Positions 25,278-34,176 of a stretch of 64,000 nt of DNA are shown piece by piece. Origin of the DNA: Shouchella tritolerans (GTDB lineage: Bacteria; Bacillota; Bacilli; Bacillales; Bacillaceae_D). Both the position numbers and the translations under genes were made by a program. Below the pieces are notes generated by a model. The model saw only the letters and a list, made by a program, of their open reading frames with translations, had not been told where the DNA came from and did not search any database. Positions within the stretch are counted from its first letter, which is position 1. Every line of letters starts with the position of its first letter. The stretch spans positions 496,001-560,000 of the forward strand of contig NZ_JAODPB010000001.1 in assembly GCF_025770735.1 (NCBI RefSeq), in the 5' to 3' direction.

Positions 25278-26363
25278 CGGGAAGTGAATATCAAATGATG
25301 TCCCTTTAGATGGTTCGCTCTCTACAGAGATCGTCCCATGATGAGCACGAACAAGGTTATAGACAATAGCCATACCAAGTCCAGTCCCTTCAGAGGCTGA
25401 ATTTGTCGTTGCCCCTCGATAGTATTGTTGAAAAAGATTTTCCATCATGTGAGTCGGCATGCCTATGCCGTTATCTGTTATATGGATTCTTGCCTGTTCG
25501 TTGTAATCGAAAAGCTCTATATAGATGTCAACGGGTTCAGGATTATGGATAATCGAATTCATTAAAATGTTTTGCAAAATGCGTTGCATAAATTTGTCGT
25601 CAAAGTCGACGTCGATTCTTGGCTTGTTCGTTTTAAAATGGAGTCGATAGTCAACAGCTTGTGGGCTATTGCTAATATCGGCAACGACCCTTTTCGTAAA
25701 TTCGACCAAATCCTGGCTCGTCGTATGGATAGGGAACGGGCGATCGCCATCATTTAATTTTAAGACGAGATTTAAATCCTGAATCAACTCTTCCATATGT
25801 TTGCCTTTATCATAAATTTCCTGAGTAAAAGAGCGGGCTTCCTCTGTTGACCATTCATACTGATTCGTTAATAAAAGGGTAGAATATCCAGTGATATATG
25901 TTAAAGGCGTTTTCAAATCATGGGAAATACCCGCTATCCATTCCTGTTTTGCATGTTCAATTTTCTTGCGTTCTACTTCATTTGCTTGTAATTGCTCAGC
26001 CAATAATTGAAGGGAATGGAGCACTTCCTTATAAAGAAGATAACGCATCCGCAATGTTTCTTTTCGTGTGTAAATCTTCCTTAGGCCTGGAGGCTGCTTG
26101 TAATCTCCTTGCGAGAGCTGGTGGATCCATCTCATGATAAAAGCGATCGGCCCGCCAAAATACCAGCCAAAGAGGACAATGCAAATAAGAGTACTTAGCG
26201 CAAAAATCCATCCAACTAGTAGTCCTTCCGTATTTGAACCAACCATCATATCGAATAAGGGAAGAAGGACTTCAACGAGAATCACTATACAGAGTCCGGT
26301 CCCTAGCAACCAAAGAGTAAGCCCTAAAGCGAAATGGAGGGTGAATCGCGTTTTTATTCCCAT
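25245..26363 (-). CDS. Sensor histidine kinase (antibiotic/lantibiotic-response type)
   Basis: 372 residues. Two membrane helices at about residues 10-35 and 48-70 with a very short outside loop, a HAMP-like linker (IMRWIHQLSQGDYKQPPG), the H-box EWIAGISHDLKTPLTYITGY with the phosphorylated His, N-box (NILMNSIIHN), and G-boxes DNGIGMP and GTGLGMAIV. The short sensing loop suggests an intramembrane-sensing kinase like those paired with peptide-antibiotic exporters. Its ATG overlaps the end of the response regulator gene by 10 nt, with GAGG upstream. The ABC transporter divergently encoded next door is the likely target. Confidence 0.88.
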   Translation of the reverse strand: MGIKTRFTLHFALGLTLWLLGTGLCIVILVEVLLPLFDMMVGSNTEGLLVGWIFALSTLICIVLFGWYFGGPIAFIMRWIHQLSQGDYKQPPGLRKIYTRKETLRMRYLLYKEVLHSLQLLAEQLQANEVERKKIEHAKQEWIAGISHDLKTPLTYITGYSTLLLTNQYEWSTEEARSFTQEIYDKGKHMEELIQDLNLVLKLNDGDRPFPIHTTSQDLVEFTKRVVADISNSPQAVDYRLHFKTNKPRIDVDFDDKFMQRILQNILMNSIIHNPEPVDIYIELFDYNEQARIHITDNGIGMPTHMMENLFQQYYRGATTNSASEGTGLGMAIVYNLVRAHHGTISVESEPSKGTSFDIHFPKKGRPQDKMS

Positions 26364-27070
26364 GGCAATGCCTCATTCGGAGGGAGAAATTTATAGCCAA
26401 TTCCTCGGAGATTTACAATGATTTTTGGTTTACGCGTATCATCGCCAAGTTTCTTTCGCAGCTTGGATATATGGATGGTCACAGTTTTTTCTTCTCCGAA
26501 CACATCATTCCCCCAAACGCGTTCATAAAGCTGGGCTGTAGTGAAAATACGATTAGGATTTTTACAAAAAAAATGCAGCAACTCCAGCTCTTTTGCCGTG
26601 CATTCTACTGTTTGATTTTGAACCATTAATATGGCCGATTCAGGATAAAACGCGAAGTAGCCGTAATCGTAAACCGGCTTCTTCTCTGAACGTTCATACA
26701 TTTTTTGGCGCCGAAGAATGGCCTTTATGCGTGCAATGACTTCTAAAGGATTGAAAGGCTTAGTAATATAATCATCTCCGCCGATCCCTAATCCCGTTAA
26801 TTTATCGAAGTCTGTAGACCGGGAACTAACAAAAATAATAGGTGTATCCGTATTTCGTCGTATTTCTGTACATAACTCAAATCCACTAATATCCGGAAGC
26901 ATAATATCTAGCAAAATGAGATCGAATGTTTTTTCTTTCGTTAATTGCAGCGCCTCTTTTCCAGTGGTTGCCTTATCTATATGAATGAAATTTTCTTTTT
27001 CAAGTGTAATTTCCAGTAGCTTTATGATGCCTATTTCATCATCGACTATTAGAATTTTTGCGTGTTCCAC
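26354..27070 (-). CDS. OmpR-family response regulator
   Basis: 238 residues. Receiver domain with VDDE, phosphorylated Asp in LILLDIMLPDISG and Lys in DYITKPFNPLE; C-terminal winged helix with NRIFTTAQLYERVWGND and VTIHISKLRKKLGDD. Partner of the downstream kinase. Divergent from the ABC-DUF4097 operon across a 165-bp region with direct repeats suited to OmpR-type binding, so it probably controls that operon. Confidence 0.9.
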   Translation of the reverse strand: MEHAKILIVDDEIGIIKLLEITLEKENFIHIDKATTGKEALQLTKEKTFDLILLDIMLPDISGFELCTEIRRNTDTPIIFVSSRSTDFDKLTGLGIGGDDYITKPFNPLEVIARIKAILRRQKMYERSEKKPVYDYGYFAFYPESAILMVQNQTVECTAKELELLHFFCKNPNRIFTTAQLYERVWGNDVFGEEKTVTIHISKLRKKLGDDTRKPKIIVNLRGIGYKFLPPNEALPWE

Positions 27071-27142
27071 TTTTATGATCCCTCATTTCAATCCCAATCT
27101 CACCAAACCAGTCTATAAAAATTACAGGCATTTTCCTTCCTG

Positions 27143-27161
27143 TTTACTTTGATTTTACTTT
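27143..27161 (+). promoter_or_regulatory. Tandem direct repeat, probable response-regulator box
   Basis: TTTACTTT occurs at 27143-27150 and again at 27154-27161, exactly 11 bp apart. Tandem half sites one helical turn apart are the usual target of OmpR-family regulators. The site lies in the divergent region between the two-component genes and the ABC operon, about 75 bp before the ATPase start. Confidence 0.6.
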
Positions 27162-27235
27162 CATTGATTAAGCTAAGTGTGTAACAAATCAATACGCTTA
27201 TTGTACCCCATTAAGGGAATCAGGAGGAAATAAGA

Positions 27236-28159
27236 ATGGAAACCATTATCGAAATCCATCAATTGTATAAGAAGTTTAAGGGAATCGAAACAATATCTAA
27301 TGTCAATATGAAGATAAACAAAGGGGAAATTTATGGTTTTTTAGGTCCGAATGGGGCTGGCAAAACAACGATTATGAAAATGATTTTGAATTTAGTCAAG
27401 CCTTCTTCTGGTAAAATCCTGGTCTCCAATCAATTGGTTAAACCAATGTCCTATTTCTATTTAAAGAATATCGGCAGCATTATCGAAAACCCTGTATTTT
27501 ATGAGCGGCTTACCGTGAAAGAAAATCTCGAGCTGCATTGTCACTACCATGACTATCATGATCAACATGCAGTCAAAGAAGCTTTAGAAGTGGTCGGTCT
27601 TGTCGGTGTCGCGCAAAAAAGAATCAACGAACTTTCTTTAGGAATGAAGCAGCGATTAGGGATTGCTCGGGCGATCGTGACAAAACCAGAGATTCTCATT
27701 CTTGATGAACCGATTAATGGGCTTGACCCAATCGGAATCAAAGATATTCGAGAACTGCTTGTGTTATTAAAACAAAAATACGGCGTTACGATTTTGATTT
27801 CAAGTCATATTGTTTCAGAAGTGGAAGCGATCGCCGATACGGTCGGGATCATCAATCGAGGAAAACTGTTAAAAGAAGTGAAAATGGAAGAAATCCGAAA
27901 AGGAAATGACCATTATCTTGAAATCGAAGTCAACCACTTGGAAAAAACAATATCCATTCTAAAAAAGAAGCTAGGAATCAAAAAGTATCAAATCGTGGAT
28001 CAACAGACGATTCGGATTTTTGAACAAAGTGTCTCTCAAGCTCAAATGAATAAACTGTTCGTAGAAAACGATGTTCAAATGGGCAAAATGGAAATGAAAC
28101 AACATCATTTAGAAGCGTATTTTTTAAATCTTATTAACGAAGGAGAGCACCATGCTTAA
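27236..28159 (+). CDS. ABC ATPase, bacitracin/lantibiotic-resistance type
   Basis: 307 residues with Walker A GPNGAGKTT, signature ELSLGMKQRLGIARA, Walker B ILILDEPINGLDPIG and switch SSHIVSEVEAIAD, followed by a C-terminal extension typical of BcrA/SpaF-like subunits. AGGAGG precedes the ATG. It overlaps the permease gene by 8 nt and should power it. The two-component system across the divergent promoter is the usual companion of such transporters in resistance to cell-wall-active peptides; the actual substrate is unknown. Confidence 0.88.
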   Translation: METIIEIHQLYKKFKGIETISNVNMKINKGEIYGFLGPNGAGKTTIMKMILNLVKPSSGKILVSNQLVKPMSYFYLKNIGSIIENPVFYERLTVKENLELHCHYHDYHDQHAVKEALEVVGLVGVAQKRINELSLGMKQRLGIARAIVTKPEILILDEPINGLDPIGIKDIRELLVLLKQKYGVTILISSHIVSEVEAIADTVGIINRGKLLKEVKMEEIRKGNDHYLEIEVNHLEKTISILKKKLGIKKYQIVDQQTIRIFEQSVSQAQMNKLFVENDVQMGKMEMKQHHLEAYFLNLINEGEHHA

Positions 28160-28856
28160 ACTGATTAAATTAGAATGGAGAAAAAATCACTTATCCCGTT
28201 ATTTTAAAGGAGTCGTCATTTCAATCGCAACAATTTTTGCGGCTGTTGCCCTTATGGGATGGGGATCAAAAGGACAACAAGACATTATGTTTCCAGATTA
28301 TTTTGAATTCATGTCGTTAACGAATATATTGATTAAAATCGTATTTATCATTTTTTCAGCCACTGTTTTATCTCGTTTAGTTATCGAGGAGTACAAAAGG
28401 AACACGGTTCAATTGTTGTTTACCTATCCATTACAGAGAAAGAAAGTAATGCGAAGCAAATTGTTCATTGTCTTTGGGTTTTGTTTTTTCAGTACCATCC
28501 TAGCTTCAATCATGATCAATGTACTGGCTTTTTATTTGAATCCGATCATAGGATTTTTTGAAAAGCCGGTTCACTTAAATGATATTCTCGGAACCATTCC
28601 AGCTGTTTTTCTAAGTGCCTTTATGATTTCTGGAATCAGTTTGATTCCTTTGTATTTTGGCATGAGGAAAAAATCAACGGCTGCCACCATTACCTCAGCT
28701 GTACTGATTGGCTTTTTAATCAATGCAACGGTTTCGAATGGGGGCGATCAAACAAGCCTGTTTCAATTTATGGGAGTGCCGGTTCTATTGTGTCTATTAG
28801 GTCTTATCATTGGCTATTTTTCTTTTCACCGCGTAGACAAAATCGATCTTATTTAA
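28152..28856 (+). CDS. ABC-2 permease, partner of the BcrA-like ATPase
   Basis: 234 residues with six predicted membrane helices, starting LKLIKLEWRKNHLSRYFKG as is common in ABC-2 permeases of the BcrB/SpaE type. A cytoplasmic loop holds EEYKRNTVQLLFTYPLQRKKVMRSK, the expected contact region with the ATPase. Translationally coupled to the ATPase gene. Only one permease gene is present, so a homodimer is expected unless the DUF4097 protein downstream takes a structural role. Confidence 0.85.
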   Translation: MLKLIKLEWRKNHLSRYFKGVVISIATIFAAVALMGWGSKGQQDIMFPDYFEFMSLTNILIKIVFIIFSATVLSRLVIEEYKRNTVQLLFTYPLQRKKVMRSKLFIVFGFCFFSTILASIMINVLAFYLNPIIGFFEKPVHLNDILGTIPAVFLSAFMISGISLIPLYFGMRKKSTAATITSAVLIGFLINATVSNGGDQTSLFQFMGVPVLLCLLGLIIGYFSFHRVDKIDLI

Positions 28857-28879
28857 ACGTCAAGAAAGGAGGAATAAAA

Positions 28880-29743
28880 ATGAAACGAATAGTGGTGATT
28901 CTCGTTGCAGTTGCCGCAATTGGCGGACTCGTTTACGGGTTTACTAAAATAAAGGAGAATCCTTTCCGAATAGACGAGTCCTTTGACTCAGCAGGAATTG
29001 AAGAAATCGAAATCAATAATGAATCTTGGGATGTTGAACTCAAACAAGCTGAATCGAAACAACTAACGATTACTGCCGAGGGCACACAGAAAAATAAGAA
29101 GTACCCTGTAACAATAGAAAAGCAAGGAAACAAAATGACAATTCAACAGTCAGATGAAACAGGCGGCTCACGAGGGTTCAGCTTTGGAAAGAACGGCACA
29201 ATTTCTGTCTCAATTCCAGACAATGAAGTCAACACAATCACAGTGTCAAATAATAATGGCGATATAGAAATGAAGAATATAGCGACGACCAACCTCATTG
29301 TTACAAACGGCTCAGGAAGTGAAAGAGTGGCCGGGATATCAGCTGAAAAGGGACAATTTACTTCAATCGATGGTGAATTAAACGTGGAGAATAGTTCATT
29401 GCAGGAAGTGATTGTAGCTTCTGAGGCTGGCGATAGTTATATAACAAATGTAACAAGTACTAAGATGAACATTACTTCAACAGATGGTGAAGTAGCTGTC
29501 AAAGAAGCAACAGAAGAAGAAGCCCTTTTTGTAGAAACAAAGTCTGGAGACATCACCGTGTCTTACAAAGAAGCTCCTGCTTCATTGCAGCTTACTGCCC
29601 AAAGCGAATCGGCCGATATTACAGTGGGATTGGCTAATATGAAAGAAACAAAAAGTACAGACAAATTAAAAGAGGGAACAATTGGTGATGCATCACATAC
29701 AGTGGAGCTATTGAGTACACACGGAACCATCAATATAAAATAG
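28880..29743 (+). CDS. Membrane-anchored DUF4097-family beta-helix protein
   Basis: About 287 residues: basic start, one hydrophobic helix (VVILVAVAAIGGLVYGF), then an outside domain of short beta-strand repeats such as NTITVSNNNGDIEMKNIAT, FTSIDGELNVENSSLQ, MNITSTDGEVAVKEAT and VETKSGDITVSYKE, which mark the DUF4097 right-handed beta-helix fold. Such proteins often accompany cell-envelope stress systems. ATG at 28880 has AGGAGG 6 nt upstream; the frame is open back into the permease gene but without other start signals. Third gene of the operon. Confidence 0.85.
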   Translation: MKRIVVILVAVAAIGGLVYGFTKIKENPFRIDESFDSAGIEEIEINNESWDVELKQAESKQLTITAEGTQKNKKYPVTIEKQGNKMTIQQSDETGGSRGFSFGKNGTISVSIPDNEVNTITVSNNNGDIEMKNIATTNLIVTNGSGSERVAGISAEKGQFTSIDGELNVENSSLQEVIVASEAGDSYITNVTSTKMNITSTDGEVAVKEATEEEALFVETKSGDITVSYKEAPASLQLTAQSESADITVGLANMKETKSTDKLKEGTIGDASHTVELLSTHGTINIK

Positions 29744-29769
29744 ATGGATACTGATCCAAACGTAACAAA

Positions 29770-29800
29770 AGCGAAGCTTCCTTATCAAAGGGGCTTCGCT
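29770..29800. terminator. Hairpin between converging genes
   Basis: AGCGAAGC (29770-29777) pairs with GCTTCGCT (29793-29800). A T-rich run follows on the minus strand, so it should end the small gene at 29842-30069, and may also act for the DUF4097 operon. Confidence 0.65.
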
Positions 29801-29841
29801 AAAAGTCGATAACCGATCTCTATATTGTGACTCAAAAAAGC

Positions 29842-30069
29842 TTAAACAGACGTACATTCTTTTTTGCACATGGAGTTTGTCCAGTGCTCCATGATGGCCG
29901 CTTCCTTGTAGTCGTTGTCAATGACATGGATGGCTTCAGGTTTGTGCTTAATGAGGCGCAAGACTGCCGCAGCCATCTCCTGCTCATCGCTAGGCGTGGC
30001 AAAGGCAAGTGACTCTAACGCGCTTATAAATTGTTGGTTTAACATATCATAACCGACTGCATCATCCAT
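29842..30069 (-). CDS. Small acidic protein, unknown function
   Basis: 75 residues, rich in acidic residues and Met, with motifs VGYDMLNQQFISALESL, AVLRLIKHKPEAIHVID and CKKECTSV at the end. The ATG at 30069 is placed 8 nt behind GAAAGGATGG; the frame continues upstream without a better signal. I do not recognise a family. It stands alone, with a terminator behind it. No link to neighbouring genes is evident. Confidence 0.55.
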   Translation of the reverse strand: MDDAVGYDMLNQQFISALESLAFATPSDEQEMAAAVLRLIKHKPEAIHVIDNDYKEAAIMEHWTNSMCKKECTSV

Positions 30070-30339
30070 TGGAACCATCCTTTCAAAAGTGTTGCTATTA
30101 GTTTGTACCTTTTTAAGCGAGAACGCAAACATTATGCTTGGGGGAGTGATGTGTAAGTAGAGGGTGGTGCTAAGCAGGACAAGTATTAAGTCTAACCAGT
30201 TCGTTTTTGTCTTTTAGAAATGCAGCATTATTCAAAGGCGTTTTCACCGTTTCCATCGAAAAATTGAGTTTGACATTTACTATCCATTTGGCTAATCTGA
30301 ATTGGAGATTAACCATTTTTTTCAATTTAGGGGGTTGAA

Positions 30340-30546
30340 ATGAGTATTTTTACTGTATTTGTTTTTGTATTGGCTTTAGTTCTTGTAGGACATGCAGCAA
30401 TGGCCAATGCCAGAACACAAAAATTAAATGAACAAGCAATTAAAAATGCCCAAGAGTTTCATAATAAGTCTATTAGTCTACTTGAACAAATTCTCGAAAC
30501 GGAGAAACAAGTATTAGAAGAATTAAGAAATAAGCAAAATAATTAA
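30340..30546 (+). CDS. Small single-helix membrane protein with coiled-coil tail
   Basis: 68 residues: an N-terminal membrane helix (IFTVFVFVLALVLVGHAAM) and a helical polar tail (LLEQILETEKQVLEELRNKQ) predicted to form a coiled coil. A TTTAGGGGG ribosome binding site precedes the ATG. Function unknown. Confidence 0.65.
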   Translation: MSIFTVFVFVLALVLVGHAAMANARTQKLNEQAIKNAQEFHNKSISLLEQILETEKQVLEELRNKQNN

Positions 30547-30692
30547 TCCGTATGCCAATTATTGACGTAGCAAACACGCTTTTGACTTAATGGAGGGGTT
30601 GTTTGGAATCGTCATCAAAATTAGCCAGGTCCGCAGTTTCGCAATTTGTCAAAACCGTAGGCGTACCAATATTTCAAGAGGGGGGTATCTCA

Positions 30693-31157
30693 ATGAAAAA
30701 AACGCTAATGCTAGGATTAACAATGACGTATATTGCGACAGGGTGTGCGGCTCCATCAAATGACATGGCTAAAGAGGAAATAAAGGAAGAAATCAGTCAA
30801 GAAAATGAAGACGTAGAGGCTAGCAGTTCAGGTAATGATAAGAATATTCACAGGGCGGTTTTAGACGGTATTCATAATACAGCGATGATTTATCATGCGA
30901 CGCTACAGGAAACATTTGATTTCACTGATGAAGATTTAGCAGAATTTGAAAACGTGCTAGATCATCATGAAAGTACAATTCGGTTGGCAAAAGAATTTGA
31001 CGTTTCAAGTGAGATACAATACTCCCTTGAAGAAAGTTTAGAATTGACAAGACAAGCAATAGAGCAAAAAGATATTAGCTTATTGGAAGAAGCAAATGAA
31101 TATTTACAAAAGCTTGATAAACAACATTGGTACGAAAAAAATAGCAACCACTCCTAA
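30693..31157 (+). CDS. Small lipoprotein, unknown function
   Basis: About 154 residues. A lipoprotein signal peptide ends at YIATGC (Cys 18 is the lipid anchor), followed by a very acidic linker (KEEIKEEISQENEDVEAS) and a helical domain. ATG at 30693 has GAGGGGGG 7 nt upstream; the open frame extends to 30603 but with no ribosome binding site. No family was recognised. Confidence 0.7.
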   Translation: MKKTLMLGLTMTYIATGCAAPSNDMAKEEIKEEISQENEDVEASSSGNDKNIHRAVLDGIHNTAMIYHATLQETFDFTDEDLAEFENVLDHHESTIRLAKEFDVSSEIQYSLEESLELTRQAIEQKDISLLEEANEYLQKLDKQHWYEKNSNHS

Positions 31158-31302
31158 TTCCATGAATGATAAAGTATTAGAATAGGGGCGGTTACTATTT
31201 AAAAACAATTAGAAACAAAACCGAAAAACTCTTTACTCGGCTCGAATCGAAAAAAGGGAGCCGACAGGCGAAAAGCTATTAAATAGAAATAGTACCCTTC
31301 AA

Positions 31303-31422
31303 TTATGTGAGATGGGAAGACGCTGTCGGTAAGAATGTAATATCCACTTTTTCACCGTTTGGGCTAACTCCTAAAGTAAGGGCAACTACTAGAAACGATA
31401 GAAAAACAATCCGTTTAAACAA
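31303..31422 (-). CDS. Phr signalling-peptide precursor (partner of Rap paralogue 2)
   Basis: A 39-codon gene overlapping the end of rap by 8 nt. It has the classic Phr layout: basic start (FKRI), a hydrophobic export core (VFLSFLVVALTLGV), then a polar C-terminal region ending TASSHLT, from which a penta- or hexapeptide would be cut outside the cell, re-imported and used to inhibit the cognate Rap. The TTG start at 31422 sits 9 nt after AGGAG; a TTG three codons earlier is too close to that site. The precise mature peptide is inference, the C-terminal SSHLT being the first guess. Behind it a stem (TCGGCTC 31237-31243 with GAGCCGA 31258-31264) may end the transcript. Confidence 0.75.
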   Translation of the reverse strand: MFKRIVFLSFLVVALTLGVSPNGEKVDITFLPTASSHLT

Positions 31423-32509
31423 ATTGATCAACTCCTAAAGTGTTTTGGTGCAGACGCGCATCATGTGCAACTTTCATATACTTCAACGCCAGCTTGGTTT
31501 TTCCTTCCTTTTCTGCAAATTGTGCTGCTTCTTCTGCTAGTTCACCTACTTCAAAATCCATTCCTTCCTTTTCTAGATCTGTAATGGCTTGATCGATCAA
31601 ATCAAAGTTGTTTTCAATAAAAATGCCTTCCATAAACAAGCAGCGGGCACCATATTCTTTGTTTTGATAGTAAGCGGCACCTGCTTTTGCCAGTTGGAAA
31701 TGGTGCAGAGCTTCTTCAATTTTCTTCTGTTTAAAAAGGGCGTTGGCTAAACTGTAGCTTGTTTTTACTCCGAAAATAGTGTTCTTATGTTCGGGGTACT
31801 CAAGCGCTTGTTTAAAATAGATTTCGGACTCAGCGTACTTCTGTTGAGCTTGTTTATTTAAACCGAGTGTTCGCAATACTTGCGCATATACAATCGGAAT
31901 GTCAACAGCCTGTCCTAATGCCTCTTTGAGTATTTTTTCACCTTTTTCTGTATTTTTAAGTTCTTGGTGGATGCCGGCTAAAACAATTTGGCAGTTTATC
32001 GACGGTTCCTTGTATTGGAGGCGGTCAAAGATGAGTTTTGCTTGCTCTATGTAGGAAGAGGCAACCAAGTACTGGTTGAGTCGATAATAAACGAGCCCGT
32101 TGTATTGGTAAAATTCGGCTTCTTCTGCCTCATCGTTTACATACTCCAGCAGTCGTTCAGCTTTACGGAACATTTTTACGGCTGAACGATACCGTTCTTG
32201 TGTAAACTCGTATTGTCCACTGACGAAGTAATAGAGATACTTAAGCATGTCATCAATTTTTGTTATTGCATCAAACGGATCTATTTTTTGGGAACATTGA
32301 TTTTTATTATAGCGACTGACTAGGATGTTATGTTTAAAGTCAACCAAAGAGTAATAAGCTGTCAACTTGTCATTGGGATCAATTGACGAAATTAGGTGTT
32401 TAACCTCATCTTTCAATAAAACAGCCTGCTCGTATGACTTGGAAATGAGGCAGCTATACCATTCTACAATCTTGGCTCCAACCTTTTCTGAGCTTATCGT
32501 CCTCTCCAT
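31415..32509 (-). CDS. Rap-family response regulator aspartate phosphatase (paralogue 2)
   Basis: 364 residues. The three-helix start (ISSEKVGAKIVEWYSCLISKS) and repeat blocks RSAVKMFRKAERLLEYV, FYQYNGLVYYRLNQYLVASSYI and LALKYMKVAHDARL match the other two copies, although identity to them looks lower than between copies 1 and 3. The gene ends LGVDQFV and overlaps the phr gene, the normal rap-phr cassette. Several GGAGG-like bases precede the ATG at 32509. Its target (Spo0F- or ComA-like) cannot be told from sequence. Confidence 0.9.
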   Translation of the reverse strand: MERTISSEKVGAKIVEWYSCLISKSYEQAVLLKDEVKHLISSIDPNDKLTAYYSLVDFKHNILVSRYNKNQCSQKIDPFDAITKIDDMLKYLYYFVSGQYEFTQERYRSAVKMFRKAERLLEYVNDEAEEAEFYQYNGLVYYRLNQYLVASSYIEQAKLIFDRLQYKEPSINCQIVLAGIHQELKNTEKGEKILKEALGQAVDIPIVYAQVLRTLGLNKQAQQKYAESEIYFKQALEYPEHKNTIFGVKTSYSLANALFKQKKIEEALHHFQLAKAGAAYYQNKEYGARCLFMEGIFIENNFDLIDQAITDLEKEGMDFEVGELAEEAAQFAEKEGKTKLALKYMKVAHDARLHQNTLGVDQFV

Positions 32510-32662
32510 ATAATCATCAGCCTCCTAATGAATCCCATTTTGCTTAATAATAGCAGAGGTAGAACGAGTTGCCTATAGTTTTAGGATTTTCCCAACTTTA
32601 GAATAAAGTTATCTTTAAATGAAGATAGGTTCTGGGGAAACACCCCCATTCACTCCCTGTTT

Positions 32663-32690
32663 AAAAAGCAGCCTATACGGCTGCTTTTTT
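32663..32690. terminator. Terminator of the DUF418 gene
   Basis: AAAAAGCAGCC (32663-32673) and GGCTGCTTTTT (32679-32689) form a perfect 11-bp stem with a 5-nt loop and T-runs in both directions. It overlaps the stop codon of the minus-strand DUF418 gene. Confidence 0.85.
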
Positions 32691-33854
32691 AAGATGCATG
32701 GGGAGACGATTTCCGGTATACGAGCCTACGGAACAGGTGGTCAATTGGTCCACTTTTTTGTTTGGATTCGAGCCATGATGCGCAGCCGAGGGCTGTGAGC
32801 CAAATGCAGAGAGTGAGTCCCCATCCTGCGGCCATGCCTAGTTGGTTTCCTAGATTAAATGTTTGTGTGGAGAACAGCAAAATCAACATGATTTCGTTGT
32901 AGATAAAAAACGTAAGTGATCGTTTTCCAAGGGACGTGATCGCCCAAACCATACCGCTTGGTTTTGTTATTTTCGGTCCTATTAAGCCAAAGATAGCGGC
33001 GTAAGCGACACCCCCAAAAATGCCTGTTGCCATATGCAAGGAGAACGTCAAGCCGACTAAGGCTGGAGGCAACTCAATCAGTTGGTTGCTGTATAAGGCG
33101 TGGGGAAGAGCGCCGACTAAGGAAATGGAAAGGCCGTAAACAGCGGCTTTTTTCAGGAATGGTTTGTTCTTTGGGCTTTCATTTAACAATCCTTTTTGCC
33201 CAGACCAGATACCTATAAGGATTGATACCCCAACAGGCAGCAGAAAATGGGCGATGAATGGTCCGCCTGTGGCAAATTGGATAAATTGACTTGTGACTCG
33301 TTCGAAGTAATGTGCGTAATTGCCTGGAAGGATCTCGTTTCCGTTAAATTGTGCATAGGCCATCGCTATCCATGTGAGTGGCAAAATAACGACATACGCA
33401 AGGGATAAGGCCATGATGCTTCGAAGTACGGTTTTGTCACTTCGAAACAGTAACCAACAACACGCGAGAAGGGCAGTCCCATAGATGGCGAGAATGTCTT
33501 TTCCGCCGATCAGAACGGAGAGGATGAAGCCGAATAGAATGAGAAACCAAGCTCTTCGGTAAAGAGATGTTTTTGCATCTTTTATCGGTTTGTTTCGTTT
33601 TAGATAACTGCGCACAATTAAGGTCAGACCGTAGCCGAACAATAACGCAAACATCGCTCTCGCCCGGTTATCAACAAAGAAGACAGAAAGATAATTGACG
33701 ATGGTATCGTACGTACTCATACTTTCGGGACGGGTTAACAAGGAGCTGCCCAAAAACAAGGATGCATGGGCGAGGGCGACAAGAAGGAGCATAAAACCTC
33801 TAGCGAGATCAAGTGAAACAAAGCGTTTTGTCCTAGCTGAGCAATGCGATTCAT
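32689..33854 (-). pseudogene. DUF418/YeiB-family membrane protein gene with an N-terminal frameshift
   Basis: The main frame (from about 33828 to 32689) encodes roughly ten membrane helices with the DUF418 marks: TKRFVSLDLARGFMLLLVALAH at the start, FVDNRARAMFALLFGYGL, and FIYNEIMLILLF with a charged end. That frame has no start codon before an internal ATG at 33792, which would cut off the conserved RFVSLDLARG segment. An ATG at 33854 with AGGAG upstream starts MNRIAQLGQ in the neighbouring frame and would join the main frame if one base were restored near 33830. So this is either a recent single-base frameshift or a sequencing error. DUF418 proteins may be transporters; their role is unsettled. 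Confidence 0.75.
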
Positions 33855-33980
33855 TTGTGCTTTCTCTCCTTTTTGCGTAATGGTTTCCTCCATTTTATGG
33901 AAGTGGTCATTCATGATAGCACTGGTAGAATCGCGAGTCAAAACGATTGTCGAAGATAAGTTATTGAACTAAAACATCTG

Positions 33981-34154
33981 TTACTTTGAGTATCTAAAGA
34001 AATTTTTAATTGCATCCATGCGTATTTTATGACTACAATCTTCGCAACAAAAAATCCCATTCCCGTTTTTCTTAAATTGTTTATATTTTAGTGAACCTTC
34101 GTACACTCTGAATTTTTGTTTGCAACTATAACAAAGTACCTCATAGTAAACCAT
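33981..34154 (-). CDS. Small zinc-ribbon-like protein
   Basis: 57 residues with two CxxC pairs (CYSC and CEDC, the second preceded by another Cys), suggesting one zinc site. It resembles YlaI/DUF2197-type Bacillus proteins of unknown function. ATG at 34154 follows AGGAGG by 6 nt. It lies 22 nt behind the TetR gene and is probably cotranscribed with it. Confidence 0.65.
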   Translation of the reverse strand: MVYYEVLCYSCKQKFRVYEGSLKYKQFKKNGNGIFCCEDCSHKIRMDAIKNFFRYSK

Positions 34155-34176
34155 TGTTTTCCTCCTAAGTGATACA

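Noticed and set aside
33735-33941. Separate 68-codon gene upstream of DUF418
   Set aside because: Only its MNRIAQLGQ part makes sense, as the out-of-frame start of DUF418; the rest is shadow.
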